Made by a program: the position numbers and the translations under genes
Notes under the pieces: generated by a model
Seen by the model: the letters and a program-made list of their open reading frames with translations, nothing else
Told to the model about the DNA's origin: nothing
Database searches by the model: none
Shown here: positions 1-52,374 of the stretch, one piece after another
How positions within the stretch are numbered: position 1 is the first letter of the stretch
Layout: each line of letters opens with the position of its first letter
Source of the DNA: Amorphochlora amoebiformis
Lineage: Eukaryota; Cercozoa; Chlorarachniophyceae
NCBI GenBank assembly: GCA_054601695.1
Contig: BAAHQB010000209.1
Span: forward strand, 1-64,000
Length of the DNA stretch: 64,000 nucleotides
Reading direction: 5' to 3'

Positions 1-19
1 TTGGTTCTACATATATATA

Positions 20-60
<41 letters not shown>

Positions 61-251
61 TTATATATATATATATAAATATATATGTATACATGTGTAT
101 GTGTGCATATGTGTGTATATATATAGTACATGTATATTAATAGGTACATCAGTAGAAATATACTAATATATTAGTAAGACACATATAACATATACACAAA
201 CATGTATATGTAACATGTATGTAAATATACAAATACAAATACATACACACA

Positions 252-340
<89 letters not shown>

Positions 341-421
341 TACACATATATATATATGTATATATAGATATTATGTCTGTATATTTATTAACCTATAGGA
401 ATATATACACATAATACATAC

Positions 422-463
<42 letters not shown>

Positions 464-592
464 TATATGTGTGTATATGTATATTATATATCCATATACG
501 TATACATAATACATACTTGTTGGGTAATATAACATGCACATACACACACACAAACATACTCACATACACATATATATATACACATATACATA

Positions 593-671
<79 letters not shown>

Positions 672-764
672 CAACAGGCGCTCACAAGGAGATGAATTTT
701 GAGAGGCAGAGAGCAAGAGAGAGGAAGAGATATACATGCACCAATAGGAAGGGTTAGACAGATA
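1..764. repeat. (TA)n and (GA)n low-complexity flank
   Basis: 1-685 is mostly (TA)n with TATG/CACA variants; 689-764 begins a GA-rich run that extends to about 1080. The GA tract is CT on the minus strand and lies in the last intron and 3' flank of the LRR gene. No further exon could be supported. Confidence 0.7.
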
Positions 765-19993
<19,229 letters not shown>

Positions 19994-20898
19994 AGCGCGA
20001 GTGTGGTGCGGATGTGGGCAAAGGGATACAATGATACCTCAGCTGACCACTGCCGGAGTTTGACCGGGTACTTTGCGATCCAGCCAGGCCTGCACAAGCA
20101 CGCCAACATTAATCATAGTTCGAAATAATTCTCGATCGATACCGTGGATGACGGAAATATTGCTTGAGCTGAGAATTTAGAATCTCGCATAATGGCACAA
20201 GCCATATCCCGCGTATAGTTCGTCTGGGGCCGACACACCAGTACCTTTAAGGAAGGATCAATAGCTAGATGTCTTCGACCTTCCCCTTCCTATTCTCTAG
20301 TACATCCAGACTAAATCCTACCTTTCATATCCTTCGAGTGCTGTGCCCCTATCCCACTCGATGCCGTATCCCTTAGAAACCCGTGTGAACACTCATTTCG
20401 TTAAACTATTTATTTTCTAGCACCACGATGTCCACAAAAGAACTATCAGCAGAGGGGCCTCGTTCAAAATCGTTGATATGCGTGCTAGAGGACGTAGTGT
20501 ACGCTGGAGCGGACGAATGACCCTGCGGCGCTGCCATTCGCAGACACCTTCGAGGAGACGTCTGCGCCTCATGAGACTATGATGAGAGAGTCTGTCCCGC
20601 GGGTGTCATGATTTGACATTGCAACGACCTCTAATATACGAAAGAGAAACGGATGGTTGGTTAATTTTGCCCTTTAAATAAAAAACCCTAAACCTCTAAA
20701 CAAAATCAAAATTTCATTAATCAAACCTATAACAATATCAGAATTTTCATTAAACTCCGATGCTAAGGCTTTCCTATGGGCGATGGTTCCGGGTATTCTT
20801 GTAGCACGCTGCACCACTTTGGACATTTTGATCAGTTCTGTGCGCGCCGCCCTCCCGGTGCTGCTTATCGGGCGGTACAACAGTTGACGAAAATTCGA
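19994..20898. other. Intergenic region between divergent LRR and secreted-protein genes
   Basis: About 0.9 kb of mixed composition with little (TA)n. It separates the inferred ATGs of the minus-strand LRR gene (19993) and the plus-strand secreted-protein gene (20899), so it should hold both promoters. Two short ORFs are present: plus 20428-20520 (30 aa) and minus 20417-20572 (51 aa, very Arg-rich start). Neither resembles a known protein. In-frame ATGs upstream of 20899 reach 20776, so the neighbouring gene could begin there instead. Confidence 0.5.
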
Positions 20899-21452
20899 AT
20901 GGATCGAATTTTGGTAGCTGTCGCGATTGGTTTGTTGGCGGCAGCTGCCCACAAAGAAGGACCGATCGAGTTGCGGCCGGTCTTCCGCGAGAATAAAGCT
21001 GGAGCTGTTATTGGTGGTCGTGTACCGTTGAGCAGTCACCAAAAAGTTGGAACGGTAAAGAATAAGTATGACACAGGGACGTGTATGGAAGAATGGTTCT
21101 AATGTGTTCGATCAGATTGCACCGGCCTATCACTACGGAAAGTACGAACCCAACTGTGAGTCGGGCTTCCAATATTTTGGCGATCCGTATGCCAACGCTT
21201 CGACCATGGGAAACATAGTGGTAAAAACCCAATTTGTATATTTCTTCTACACCCATAACTTCCGCAAGTGTATCGCGCTGAACATCTGAACGATTTTTAT
21301 CTCATGTTCAGTTATCCAGTGAGACGATAAACCCTGGCATGAGCGGTTACCAGGGAGTGTGCGTGGTCATGATTTACGACATGAATTCGAATGAGAATCG
21401 GAAAGGATTTCAGATTGATTGGACGTCCGATTGCTCCATCTCAGTGGTCCTA

Positions 21453-21519
<67 letters not shown>

Positions 21520-21592
21520 GTATATATATATATATTATGTATGTATATATATTATATATATTTACACATATATGTAAATATATTATATACAT

Positions 21593-21645
<53 letters not shown>

Positions 21646-21789
21646 CATATATATATATATGTATGTATAATATATATATATATATATATATTATGGTACA
21701 ATTATATATAAATATATATATATATATGGTACATTTTTAACACATTGTATACATACATGTGTACTTATATATACACACATATATATGTG

Positions 21790-21841
<52 letters not shown>

Positions 21842-21938
21842 ATATATTAAGGTATATGTTGAATTATGTGTGGATATTCGCATATATATATTATAAATAA
21901 ATAAATAAATATATATACATATATATATATATATATTT

Positions 21939-21979
<41 letters not shown>

Positions 21980-22098
21980 ATATATGCGTGTGTGTATATG
22001 TTTATGTATGTATGGACACATGTATACGCGCATATCCACAATTAGCGCGTGTAAACGGGTGGAAGTTTATAGATGCGTTTTTACAACTGATACTATGT

Positions 22099-22188
<90 letters not shown>

Positions 22189-22219
22189 TATATTTTTATA
22201 TATATATATATTATATATA

Positions 22220-22279
<60 letters not shown>

Positions 22280-22289
22280 TTTATAGATA

Positions 22290-22348
<59 letters not shown>

Positions 22349-23119
22349 ATATTATACACGTACATGTATATATAGAGATATATATATATATAATTGTATC
22401 TAATTTAAATCTGTGGATGTTTTTATGTGTATGTAAATAATAAAATAATAATATTTACATCCATACTCCCATGTGAATCCAAATCTCATCACACAGGTGG
22501 TTATGCAGTCCACAGCTGACGCTAATGTCTACACCTACACCTCGAACACAACGGCCAACCCCAACTCATTCACGGTTGTCAGAGATACTGGATTGACCAC
22601 ACCACTGGGCCACCAGATTTCCTCCATTTCATTCTGTTTCGTGACTGAGGAATCTGCCCCAAGAATGAAGACTGGAAATTCCAAGGTGACTATTAGTAAT
22701 TTCTTTTACTCCCTCTGTTTCTCCATCCGGGGATCTCAGAATGGGAGAGAGAAGTGAGAGAGAATCCTGCAACAATGTCATGATGTTCTGGGTGTCTGTA
22801 GGTGAACGTCTCAACCCAGACGAGTGTGAAGGATTGTGACAACTACCTGCGATTTAATGACGATCCGACTAAGTATGTAAGCTCAAAGGGCGACCTCTTG
22901 GTGCGAACCCAAATATAATGCTGCTTATAACAATATATATCTTATTTATAATATATATATATATATATGTAATACACATACATATATGATATGTAGCTAA
23001 CATGAGATGTTTTTATGAATGTTCACATATTTTTTCTAGACGATTGCCCTCCTAATTCTGATGAAGGACCACATGCCCACATACATTTCCCGTGTCGACC
23101 TGGCTACCTCTAATATATA

Positions 23120-23166
<47 letters not shown>

Positions 23167-23625
23167 ATGTATAATTACTTACTTTGATATATGTGTGTAT
23201 AATTACTTACTTTGATACACTTGTATACTTATTTACTGCATAGGTAAATTTATAATACGTAATATATAATGTTTACTTTTTTTTCGTATTTTACAAAAGA
23301 TCACTCATCTGAACGGCATCGGGTACACTGGACCCTGCGTCGTCCAACTTAGCATGATAGTCCATGGGCCCCCCTTTATCTTCTCTTGGACCTCTACTTG
23401 CTTGATGTCCAAGGTTGGGCTCAATTATAATGAAAATCAAAATGCATTTATATTCATATATTATGTTTTGACTTAGTTTTACCATAAGATGCACATTCAC
23501 GCACATTGGACCTATCTTTATCTCAACACAATACACAAACGAATATTGAAAAAAATCATGTTTATATCATGTATATAGTGCTATAAAAATTTACATGTAA
23601 ATATTATGTATATAATGCTATGTAG

Positions 23626-23680
<55 letters not shown>

Positions 23681-24184
23681 TATATGTATATATATATATA
23701 TATATATTTGCATATAATGTATATATATGTATATATAATATGTATAAATTTATGTATGCATATAGATACATACATACAAGTGTATGTGATATGTATATCT
23801 ACTATATGTGCGTGTGTATGATATATATATATATATATATTCATATGTGTGTGTGTGTGTATCTAGTATATGTGTGGGTGAAAATGATAAATTACCACTC
23901 GAGCCCAACCCAAGGCATATCCTAGCGCATAAGACTTACGATACACGTTGCTTTTATACAGGTCGTGGTCGCCAGCAGTTCATCATCAAACGTATATGAC
24001 TACAAAGATGCCAGGACCTATGCCGTTCTCGATGAGTGGCTTGAGTCCTCAAAAGACGACGAGCCCGTCAGTTACCTCGATTTCTGCTTCCTTACGCAAC
24101 CCTTCTCCACCCCTGAACCCACGGTTTCTACTACACCAGGTTTTATGACTATGTTGTAGTATGCGTGTGAGTGTACATGTAGAA

Positions 24185-24215
<31 letters not shown>

Positions 24216-24455
24216 TGTATAATATATACATATAAAGTATATATATATATATATTAATATATATATATAAATATAATTATATATATATATATATGTATAT
24301 ATAATATATACATTTGATTGTAGAGCCCACCGCGACATCACCATCGCCGACGAGCTATCCGACCGTTCCAGGGGTTATTTCTCTATGTACCTTCTGGTTT
24401 CCCTATATGTTGCAAATTTCACATACAATACTAATAAATATATATAATATATATG

Positions 24456-24486
<31 letters not shown>

Positions 24487-24689
24487 ATATATACATGTAA
24501 ATATACATATGTACAAATATATGTATAAATTAATAGTATATGTATTAGTGTTTACATAACATTGTATTCTTTATTAGAACGGTTTCCACTCCCCTGGCAA
24601 GTTTATGAAAACAATCGGAATGCAATTTTGCGGATCAACAGCGCACTGCACTACCGCTGGGGTATTTGCCATCACATATGCATCTATAA

Positions 24690-24730
<41 letters not shown>

Positions 24731-24811
24731 CTATAAAGATATATATATATATATATATACGTATATATACATGTATGAATACCATATGTCCATACATAGA
24801 TATATGTGTGT

Positions 24812-24858
<47 letters not shown>

Positions 24859-25119
24859 TTATGTATTATATCTCACAAATGAAATCTCATCCCTCATTTG
24901 CAAGGACCCTCATCTTGCCGATTTTTGCGGTCGCCCGTATGACTTCGCTCCTGGCGGCGAATTCCTACTTACAGAATGGACCGAAATGGACACTTCTTAC
25001 AAGATCACGGCCTGTTTCGACAGCTTTACTGTACGTCGAGAATTACATACTACACGTATGTATATGTTTAATGCATACATATATATATATATATATATAT
25101 GTATATGTATATGTATGTG

Positions 25120-25162
<43 letters not shown>

Positions 25163-25310
25163 ATATATATATATATATATATAACCGTACTTTCTTATCT
25201 CCTTTCATGCCATCGAACCCCTTCTCTCTCTCTCCCCTTGTTGGCTATATGCATCTCAATCTCCCCTCTTCCAGGCTCTTCTCTCAGGGATATTTTGTGA
25301 ATACACATAT

Positions 25311-25365
<55 letters not shown>

Positions 25366-25952
25366 GTGTGTGTGTGTGTGTTTGTGTGTACTTTCATAGG
25401 CGCCATGGAATCAGCAGAACGTTGCCGTGACGAACCAAGCTGCTTTTCAATGTGGGGACTACGTGGCCTATGTACATGCTGACCATCCGGAGAAGGTCAA
25501 CAGTAAAAATGTAAATGTATGAAATAATTATGGATATATATATATATATATATTTATACACACATATATATAATATAATATAATATAATATAATATAAAA
25601 ATATACACCACTTGTAAATTGTGTATTGCATTTATACATGTATATATTTACATATGTAGTATCCATATAATAATACATAGTCATATGCATACTTACACAT
25701 TAATATATATTAATGTATTATATGCACAGGTAAAATTTTTCAAGACAGATATCTCCGGCTATTCGCAGATAAATAAAGCTACTTCGGCATACTACACAGA
25801 ATCAGACACGAATTTTGTGATCAGACATCGTAATCCTAATCGTAACACAATCAATATACATTAGTATATATTCAATTACAAATATAACTACATATATAAA
25901 TTTATACATATATATATACATATATAGTATAATATATATTATATACAGATAA

Positions 25953-25984
<32 letters not shown>

Positions 25985-26059
25985 ATATATACATATATAT
26001 TATATATAGTGTGTGTCCGTGTATACATGTGCGAACTTACGTCAAAATACTCATATATT

Positions 26060-26109
<50 letters not shown>

Positions 26110-26129
26110 CATATAATTATACTGTATAT

Positions 26130-26164
<35 letters not shown>

Positions 26165-26204
26165 GCACATCTATTCATATAATTTACTTGATATACACAC
26201 GCAC

Positions 26205-26254
<50 letters not shown>

Positions 26255-26737
26255 GTCTATATATATACATATATATAAATATATATGCACATATATTCAT
26301 GTAGAATATACATGATATGCACCAAGTATACCCATCCAGTGCCAAGCCGGCATACGATCACTATAGAATGCGCATCTCCTAAAGGATTCTTCGGGCCTAC
26401 GTTCGTTCCCCTTTCTTCTCTCTCCCTTCTTCCCACTACATTATATTATATATATATATATATATATTGTGTGTATATATATATATATGTATATATGTAT
26501 ATATATATATATGTATATATATATATACCATCAAGAAGCTAATACTAGCATGCTTCGATTGCTATTGATAGGGTGGGCCCCGGACATACGCTTGAGGTTC
26601 GGTTCTTGACGACGGTTCATGGGAACAACATCATCAATCTGGACGTATATCTGGATGCGAATGCGGTGTGGAATAAGGTATGCATGAGGGCGATTGTATA
26701 TAGATCTTCTTTATATATCTATATTGACACTATATAC

Positions 26738-26768
<31 letters not shown>

Positions 26769-27004
26769 GTGTATATATATATATATATAAAATATATAAA
26801 TATTTAGATAAATGATATATATTTATATATATTTTGTTAAGGAGGGCGAGATAGAGAGAGAGAGAGAGAGAAGGAGAGAGGTGTATTAAAAGGAGGAGAT
26901 TTGATTTGGAAAGAAGATGTATTTTAGGTACTATGCAGGTATTTCCACACGTACACATAATGTGCAGTGTTTATTTTGTATATTATTTTATATGATATAC
27001 ATCA

Positions 27005-27036
<32 letters not shown>

Positions 27037-27159
27037 ATGAAATAGTTATAGTTATGGGTTGTATGTGTCTGTGTACGTGTGTTAATGTGTACCTCTGTCT
27101 TCACTCTTGCTCCTCTCTCATTAATTTCTCTTCTCTATCTCTTTTGTCTCCTCCTCTCA

Positions 27160-27201
<42 letters not shown>

Positions 27202-27230
27202 TATCTTATTTTTTATATATTATATAAATA

Positions 27231-27261
<31 letters not shown>

Positions 27262-27775
27262 TAATACATATATAACACCAAGGTCAAAAAGGGGCTTTGC
27301 CAGGGATTCCCCTGTCTGGACCAGCACGATGTATGTTCAACTACCTGTCTTCAGGCCAATTTTCTCGTTTCCTTTTTATCTCAATCCCATGATCCAATAA
27401 AACTTGAATCCATGTCTACACACGAACATGTTAACGGTTCAGAAATATCGTACATGTTTGGTTCCATACGTCCATGCGCGGCCAGTACATTTTATACTAA
27501 GCGTAAATAGCACCATACACATGTTTATACAATGATAAGGGATTTGATTCGACATCTTCAGAATTTTTACGGGCGCGACGGAAGTTATACTCCATTTCCT
27601 CTCAACGACCGGATCATGTTTCTCAACCGGGCCCCCATACAGGTGGTTGTAACTTGCGTGATGATTGTGTAGATTTAAGCATGCATGCGTACTATATTAT
27701 ACATATATAAATATACATATATATATATGTGTGTGTGTGTGTTTATGTGTGTGTACTAAATATATATTTTTATGT

Positions 27776-27827
<52 letters not shown>

Positions 27828-27852
27828 GTATACATATATAAATATACATATA

Positions 27853-27897
<45 letters not shown>

Positions 27898-28853
27898 TAT
27901 TTATATAGATGTTTGTGATTTGAATTAAAAAATGTAAATACATACATACACATAATACATATATATATATATATATAATATATGCTGTTTGTGTGTGTAT
28001 CAGGCAGCTTTTGAGACAAGTCCCTCCGGACCCAACACTTGGCAAGAGGATAGCTTGATCTCGTCTATCGGTAAAAGAGGATAGTTGGAGAAGGGAGGTG
28101 ATTCTAAATATCTTCTATTTGAAGGTACCGCACTGGGAAACACCAAGTTGTGCCCGACCAACTTAGTGAGCTTCCAGGAGAAGTTCCTTGAGAACCTGCG
28201 TGTGAACTGCTCACGAACATACGCCGACATTATGAATATAATGAGGCTCTGCAGACATTCTTGCAGTGTTCCGCGTGATCTCAAAAGGTGAAATTTAGAT
28301 CTTGTATATAAGTTTGCCTTCACATATACTAGATATATATATATATGTACATACAACGTGTATTTCTTTTTTCCTTTTCTCCATATATATATATATGCAC
28401 ATGTTCCACAGAAACGCATACGTACAATATAAGATAAATAATTAATATACATATACGTAGACATATAAATATATATATATATATATACATGTATATACAC
28501 GTACATACATACCACACATTCAATCATAAAAGCACGAAATGCCAATCCACCCTTACATAAGAAATTCCAACCAATTTGAGGAAAATTAAGTTGAAATTTT
28601 GGTCTGTTACAATTGTGTTTTCACAAGGGTGTATCAATGTGAGGCTGTCATTGCGGCACGTTGCCATCATCCCCAAAAGATTCTTGTGAATCTGGCGCAA
28701 AAATACTGCACCATCGTTAAAGCACGGGAAACGTTAGGGGCTCCAAAACCCCTTGCGCAATCTCCGAAACCTTCCACTACACTTACCGCTGTGCCTGCCG
28801 GAGCCAGCCCTCCCCTTCCGCCAGGTCCTTCGTCTAGAAGAGTGATGCAATAG
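20899..28853 (+). CDS. Secreted Cys-containing multidomain protein (about 744 aa, 20 exons)
   Basis: Exons, all phase-consistent: 20899-21021, 21077-21220, 21312-21446, 22497-22685, 22802-22876, 23040-23093, 23300-23413, 23962-24139, 24324-24373, 24578-24661, 24905-25030, 25400-25510, 25730-25829, 26340-26400, 26572-26677, 27283-27330, 27562-27642, 28004-28070, 28125-28287, 28628-28853. [17 protein letters not shown] is a typical signal peptide; an in-frame ATG at 20776 would hide it. Residues about 42-197 and 198-337 are two copies of one beta-rich domain: compare GYQGVCVVM with GYTGPCVVQ, and [11 protein letters not shown] with [12 protein letters not shown] Pro/Thr linker ([18 protein letters not shown]) follows. 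Residues 355-744 are Cys-rich. The family is not recognised; a cell-surface or wall protein is likely. The first intron donor could instead be at 21055, giving a 22-nt intron. Confidence 0.75.
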
Positions 28854-29346
28854 TATTCGATTTTCAAAATTAACTTGGAATTAGAAACAAGCCTGCCAAG
28901 TTTGCTTCTGGATTCAATATTCAAAATTATTTGAAAATTCTGAATTTACTTCTAGATTGTCAACATTGTAATTGTTTTTAATACTGAGTTGATGTTGATT
29001 AGAATGTAACTTCTACGCTATATTGAAGTTGTACCAGTACAGTCATTGTATGTGCATAATATAATCTAGTAATACAACACATCACGATTCACGAATCACG
29101 AATCACGACTGTGATATCTGGAGTACATATGTTTTATATTAATATATACATACACATACATATAATTATTATAATTACTAGATATATGTTATCTAGATTG
29201 TATCAATTTGTGTAATTTTATATATGTTTAGCTAGTGCAAAAAGTATTATCATATCGATATATATATACATATGTACATTATGATACATATATCTAGATA
29301 TATATATATATATATAACATCATTATATATATATATATATATATTG

Positions 29347-29387
<41 letters not shown>

Positions 29388-29889
29388 CAATATATATAGG
29401 TATATATGGATCAGGATATGTGTTTAAATTCATAGTATGAAGATATCATTTGAATATCATAATAATAATTCTTACATATCATGCATTGAAGATACGTATT
29501 ACATACCAGTGTATATGTACACTAAATACTAGTTGCAATTGCGTATGCTAAGCTATTTGTCTCAAATACAATCTAGATGATTTACCACAAAATTTGCCGA
29601 GACGCTTAATACAAGTGCCTAAGTTCAGGGATCGACGGCTAATTCTGCAATGACGGGAGTCACGGGACACCGCGTTGATACTCAGGGTGTGAATCGCAAG
29701 GCTTGTTCTTGTACCTAGAATCACACAAGTGCACGGAGTCAGAGGAATTTCGCAAGTTTTGATGAGGGCCCACGCCTGCCCCCTGGTGTGCGATCCTCAT
29801 GTATTTACAGGCAGAAAATGTGCATGGATCCGTATGTCTCGTTTAACGTTTCTCTCCTCTCGCATCAGTACCCTGTGTATCTACATCCC
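28854..29889. other. Intergenic region between convergent genes (3' flanks)
   Basis: Lies between the stop codons of the secreted-protein gene (28853) and UBC9 (29890), so it holds both 3' ends. It contains (TA)n near 29290-29390, a short tandem repeat of TCACGAA at about 29086-29107, and a mixed-composition 29560-29889 stretch without a convincing exon, probably UBC9 3' UTR. No poly(A) signal could be assigned with confidence. Confidence 0.5.
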
Positions 29890-30749
29890 CTACAACGTCA
29901 CCGTCTTATCGTACTGAGCTCTTTGGCCTTCCATCATATCTCTCGCTCTACTGTTTGCTGGATCCAAGTTGTTGGGACTATTCAATAGGAAAAGTATCAG
30001 TACACTTCTATACTCTTTTGAGAAGGAAAAAGGGGAGCTTACTCGGTTAGAAGTGTTTGGATCCCAACCAATATCTGGCATACTGGACATAGAAAACTCA
30101 GTTCGGAAGACAACGGCAAATTTGTGAACTTGCCTGAGATCGAAGCTGCCCAACCCTTCTCAGGTTTCAAGATGCTGAGGCAAACATCGCCAGTGTCTGG
30201 AAAAACGTTTGGATGATAAATCTGACGAAAAGAAATACACAGAAAAACCATAAGACGGATGGAATCCAAGGGTGCTGAGGTTATCACCTTGGGCGTAAAT
30301 CTTGCTTGAGGTGGATTTTCTGACGGTATAGAGTCAGTGTTGGGTATTTATATGGTTCGATGACATTCTTACTTGGGAAATCAGACGGGAAGGTCAAGTA
30401 AAGGGTGTAAATTCCTCCTTCCCACGCTGTTCCTGATTAAGTCGATGAGACATTGATATGCTTGTCTGGAATCAGTTTATAAGGTTGCTTTATACAACCT
30501 CTTTTCCCAGGGATACCACACTTCCATTTGAAGAGGTTCTGCGAGCCATCTGGATTCTGAGATAAGATCAAACAGTCAACTAAACCCTTGCCGACGCATG
30601 TCTCACCTTCTCCGGTCGGGCATAAAATCCAAAGGGTTTCTTCTTCCGAAATCTGATTTAAATGTTTGAGTGTGTATTATCTAAAATTTGAAAGATTGCA
30701 CGGACGATTTTCGCTCTGCAGATAAACGTTTGCGAGCGACAGCCAACAT
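29890..30749 (-). CDS. UBC9: SUMO-conjugating enzyme E2 (UBC9), 151 aa, eight exons
   Basis: Transfers SUMO from the E1 to substrates in nucleus and cytosol. Exons: 30749-30706, 30652-30607, 30556-30499, 30432-30373, 30319-30288, 30221-30134, 30082-30043, 29977-29890; together 456 nt including the stop. The E2 fold is complete. It has the N-terminal ERK-x-FRK-x-x-PFGF pattern of UBC9, NPDGSQNL and IPGKRG, WEGGIY, the HPN motif at 83-85 and the active-site Cys94 in GDVCLSIL, followed by VGIQTLLTDPN and the C-terminal helix. It ends about seven residues short of typical UBC9. Introns are only 50-66 nt and free of (TA)n. Intron 6 uses a GC donor (CAG|GCAAGT). UBC9 is preferred over other E2s because of the PFGF, WEGG and LSILKPEKGW spacing. 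Confidence 0.93.
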
Positions 30750-30847
30750 TGCGGCAAGGTGTTTATCTTTGCCTCCCTCCTTGGATAACCGATAAAAACT
30801 CGGAAACAAAAAGATAATTCGGCTCGGAATCTAGGCTTCAGCGGAGA
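30750..30847. promoter_or_regulatory. Compact bidirectional promoter between UBC9 and the Tudor-ankyrin gene
   Basis: Only 98 bp separate the two start codons on opposite strands. The stretch is not TA-rich and contains neither a TATA box nor an obvious repeat, so 5' UTRs must be very short or overlap. Bidirectional activity is inferred from geometry alone. Confidence 0.55.
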
Positions 30848-44042
<13,195 letters not shown>

Positions 44043-44552
44043 TGTGGACTTTGAAGACATAATTTTTTCCTAGATCCAGTGAATATAAATTCAAGATAAA
44101 ATGAAAGCGGCCTGAGGCTTATCTAATCAACTAAATATTCTAGATATATTCTCGAGCTTATTCCGGTTTTTCCATTTATCATCCGATTATAAAGTACATC
44201 ATGAATGATCTAGATGATGCTTATCCAGATCACAAATGTATTAGTACATAATACTTATGATCATGGCTATAACCTAGTAACGGTGTCATGCTGTTGTGCT
44301 AGTTGTAGACGCTTGAAATCGTACATCCCGTTAACATTCTAAGCATATTGGCATCGAAAGCTCGGTGATACAAATTTATCCATTATCTCCGACAGCCTAG
44401 ACAGCTGTTGTAGCAAAACACCTATCATATCCAATTCTTGCCGTCATCTGTCGTGTAAACCTAGAAGTATATATGCTTTTACATACTAATATAATATTTT
44501 ACATGTATATATCCAGATATAGATATATAATATATATATATATATATGTATA

Positions 44553-44583
<31 letters not shown>

Positions 44584-44743
44584 AAGACATATATATATAT
44601 TTGTGTGTGTGTGTGTGTATTACATACACCGAATATATGTGAACGTTTGTTGATATATATCTATTTATATATACTATATTATTTAAGTGTATGCATACGT
44701 TATATTTAATGTATATGTACTTTCTTATGTATACATATACATA

Positions 44744-44776
<33 letters not shown>

Positions 44777-45038
44777 TTATGTATATGTATGTACCTATAA
44801 TATTGTGTAAATTATACCTACATTATATAATTTTTATGTGTTTATATAACATATTATACAATGTATACATATAAATAATATACATATATATATATATATA
44901 TATGTATGTATATATGTATATATATATATATATATTGCAATATACACACACATATTATATTTATACATATATATATAGATATATATATTTATATAATATA
45001 TATATATATATATATATACATATATATATCACATGTTC

Positions 45039-45070
<32 letters not shown>

Positions 45071-45163
45071 TTATATATAATAGATAAGTGATAGTATAAT
45101 AAAATAAACCGTACACATGATATACATCTAGACACACTATACTCAACCTAGCTCATTAACAAT
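44043..45163. other. Intergenic region between convergent genes
   Basis: Lies between the stop of the ankyrin gene (44042) and the stop of the DWARF27-like gene (45164). The first 420 bp are of mixed composition without a convincing exon, probably 3' UTR. From 44470 on it is (TA)n interspersed with (GT)n. Nothing else could be supported. Confidence 0.5.
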
Positions 45164-52222
<7,059 letters not shown>

Positions 52223-52374
52223 TGTGTGGCGGGGGGGGATGGATGGGGTGTCGAAAGGTTAAGTCACGGAAAATGACATATAGAGTGTCACTGGGAGTGA
52301 CACCTTGTACGAATTTATCTGAACTGTATTAATAAAAAGGCGGCCAAGGTGGGGCCTTGCCTCTCTAATCAAAA
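52223..52374. promoter_or_regulatory. Compact bidirectional promoter between the DWARF27-like gene and gene 7
   Basis: 152 bp between opposite-strand start codons (52222 minus, 52375 plus). It contains a G9 run near 52231 and the repeated pattern AGTGTCACTGGGAGTGACACC at about 52285. That palindromic GTGTCACT...AGTGACAC is a plausible protein-binding site. Shared promoter function is inferred from spacing. Confidence 0.5.

Noticed and set aside
20428-20572. Short ORFs on both strands (30 aa plus, 51 aa minus) in the divergent intergenic region
   Set aside because: Short, overlapping on opposite strands and without any family pattern. They could be 5' leader ORFs, but nothing supports it.
25275-25296. 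A possible 22-nt exon after CTCTTCCAG in the secreted-protein gene
   Set aside because: It would break the phase between the exons ending at 25030 and starting at 25400, which join cleanly without it.
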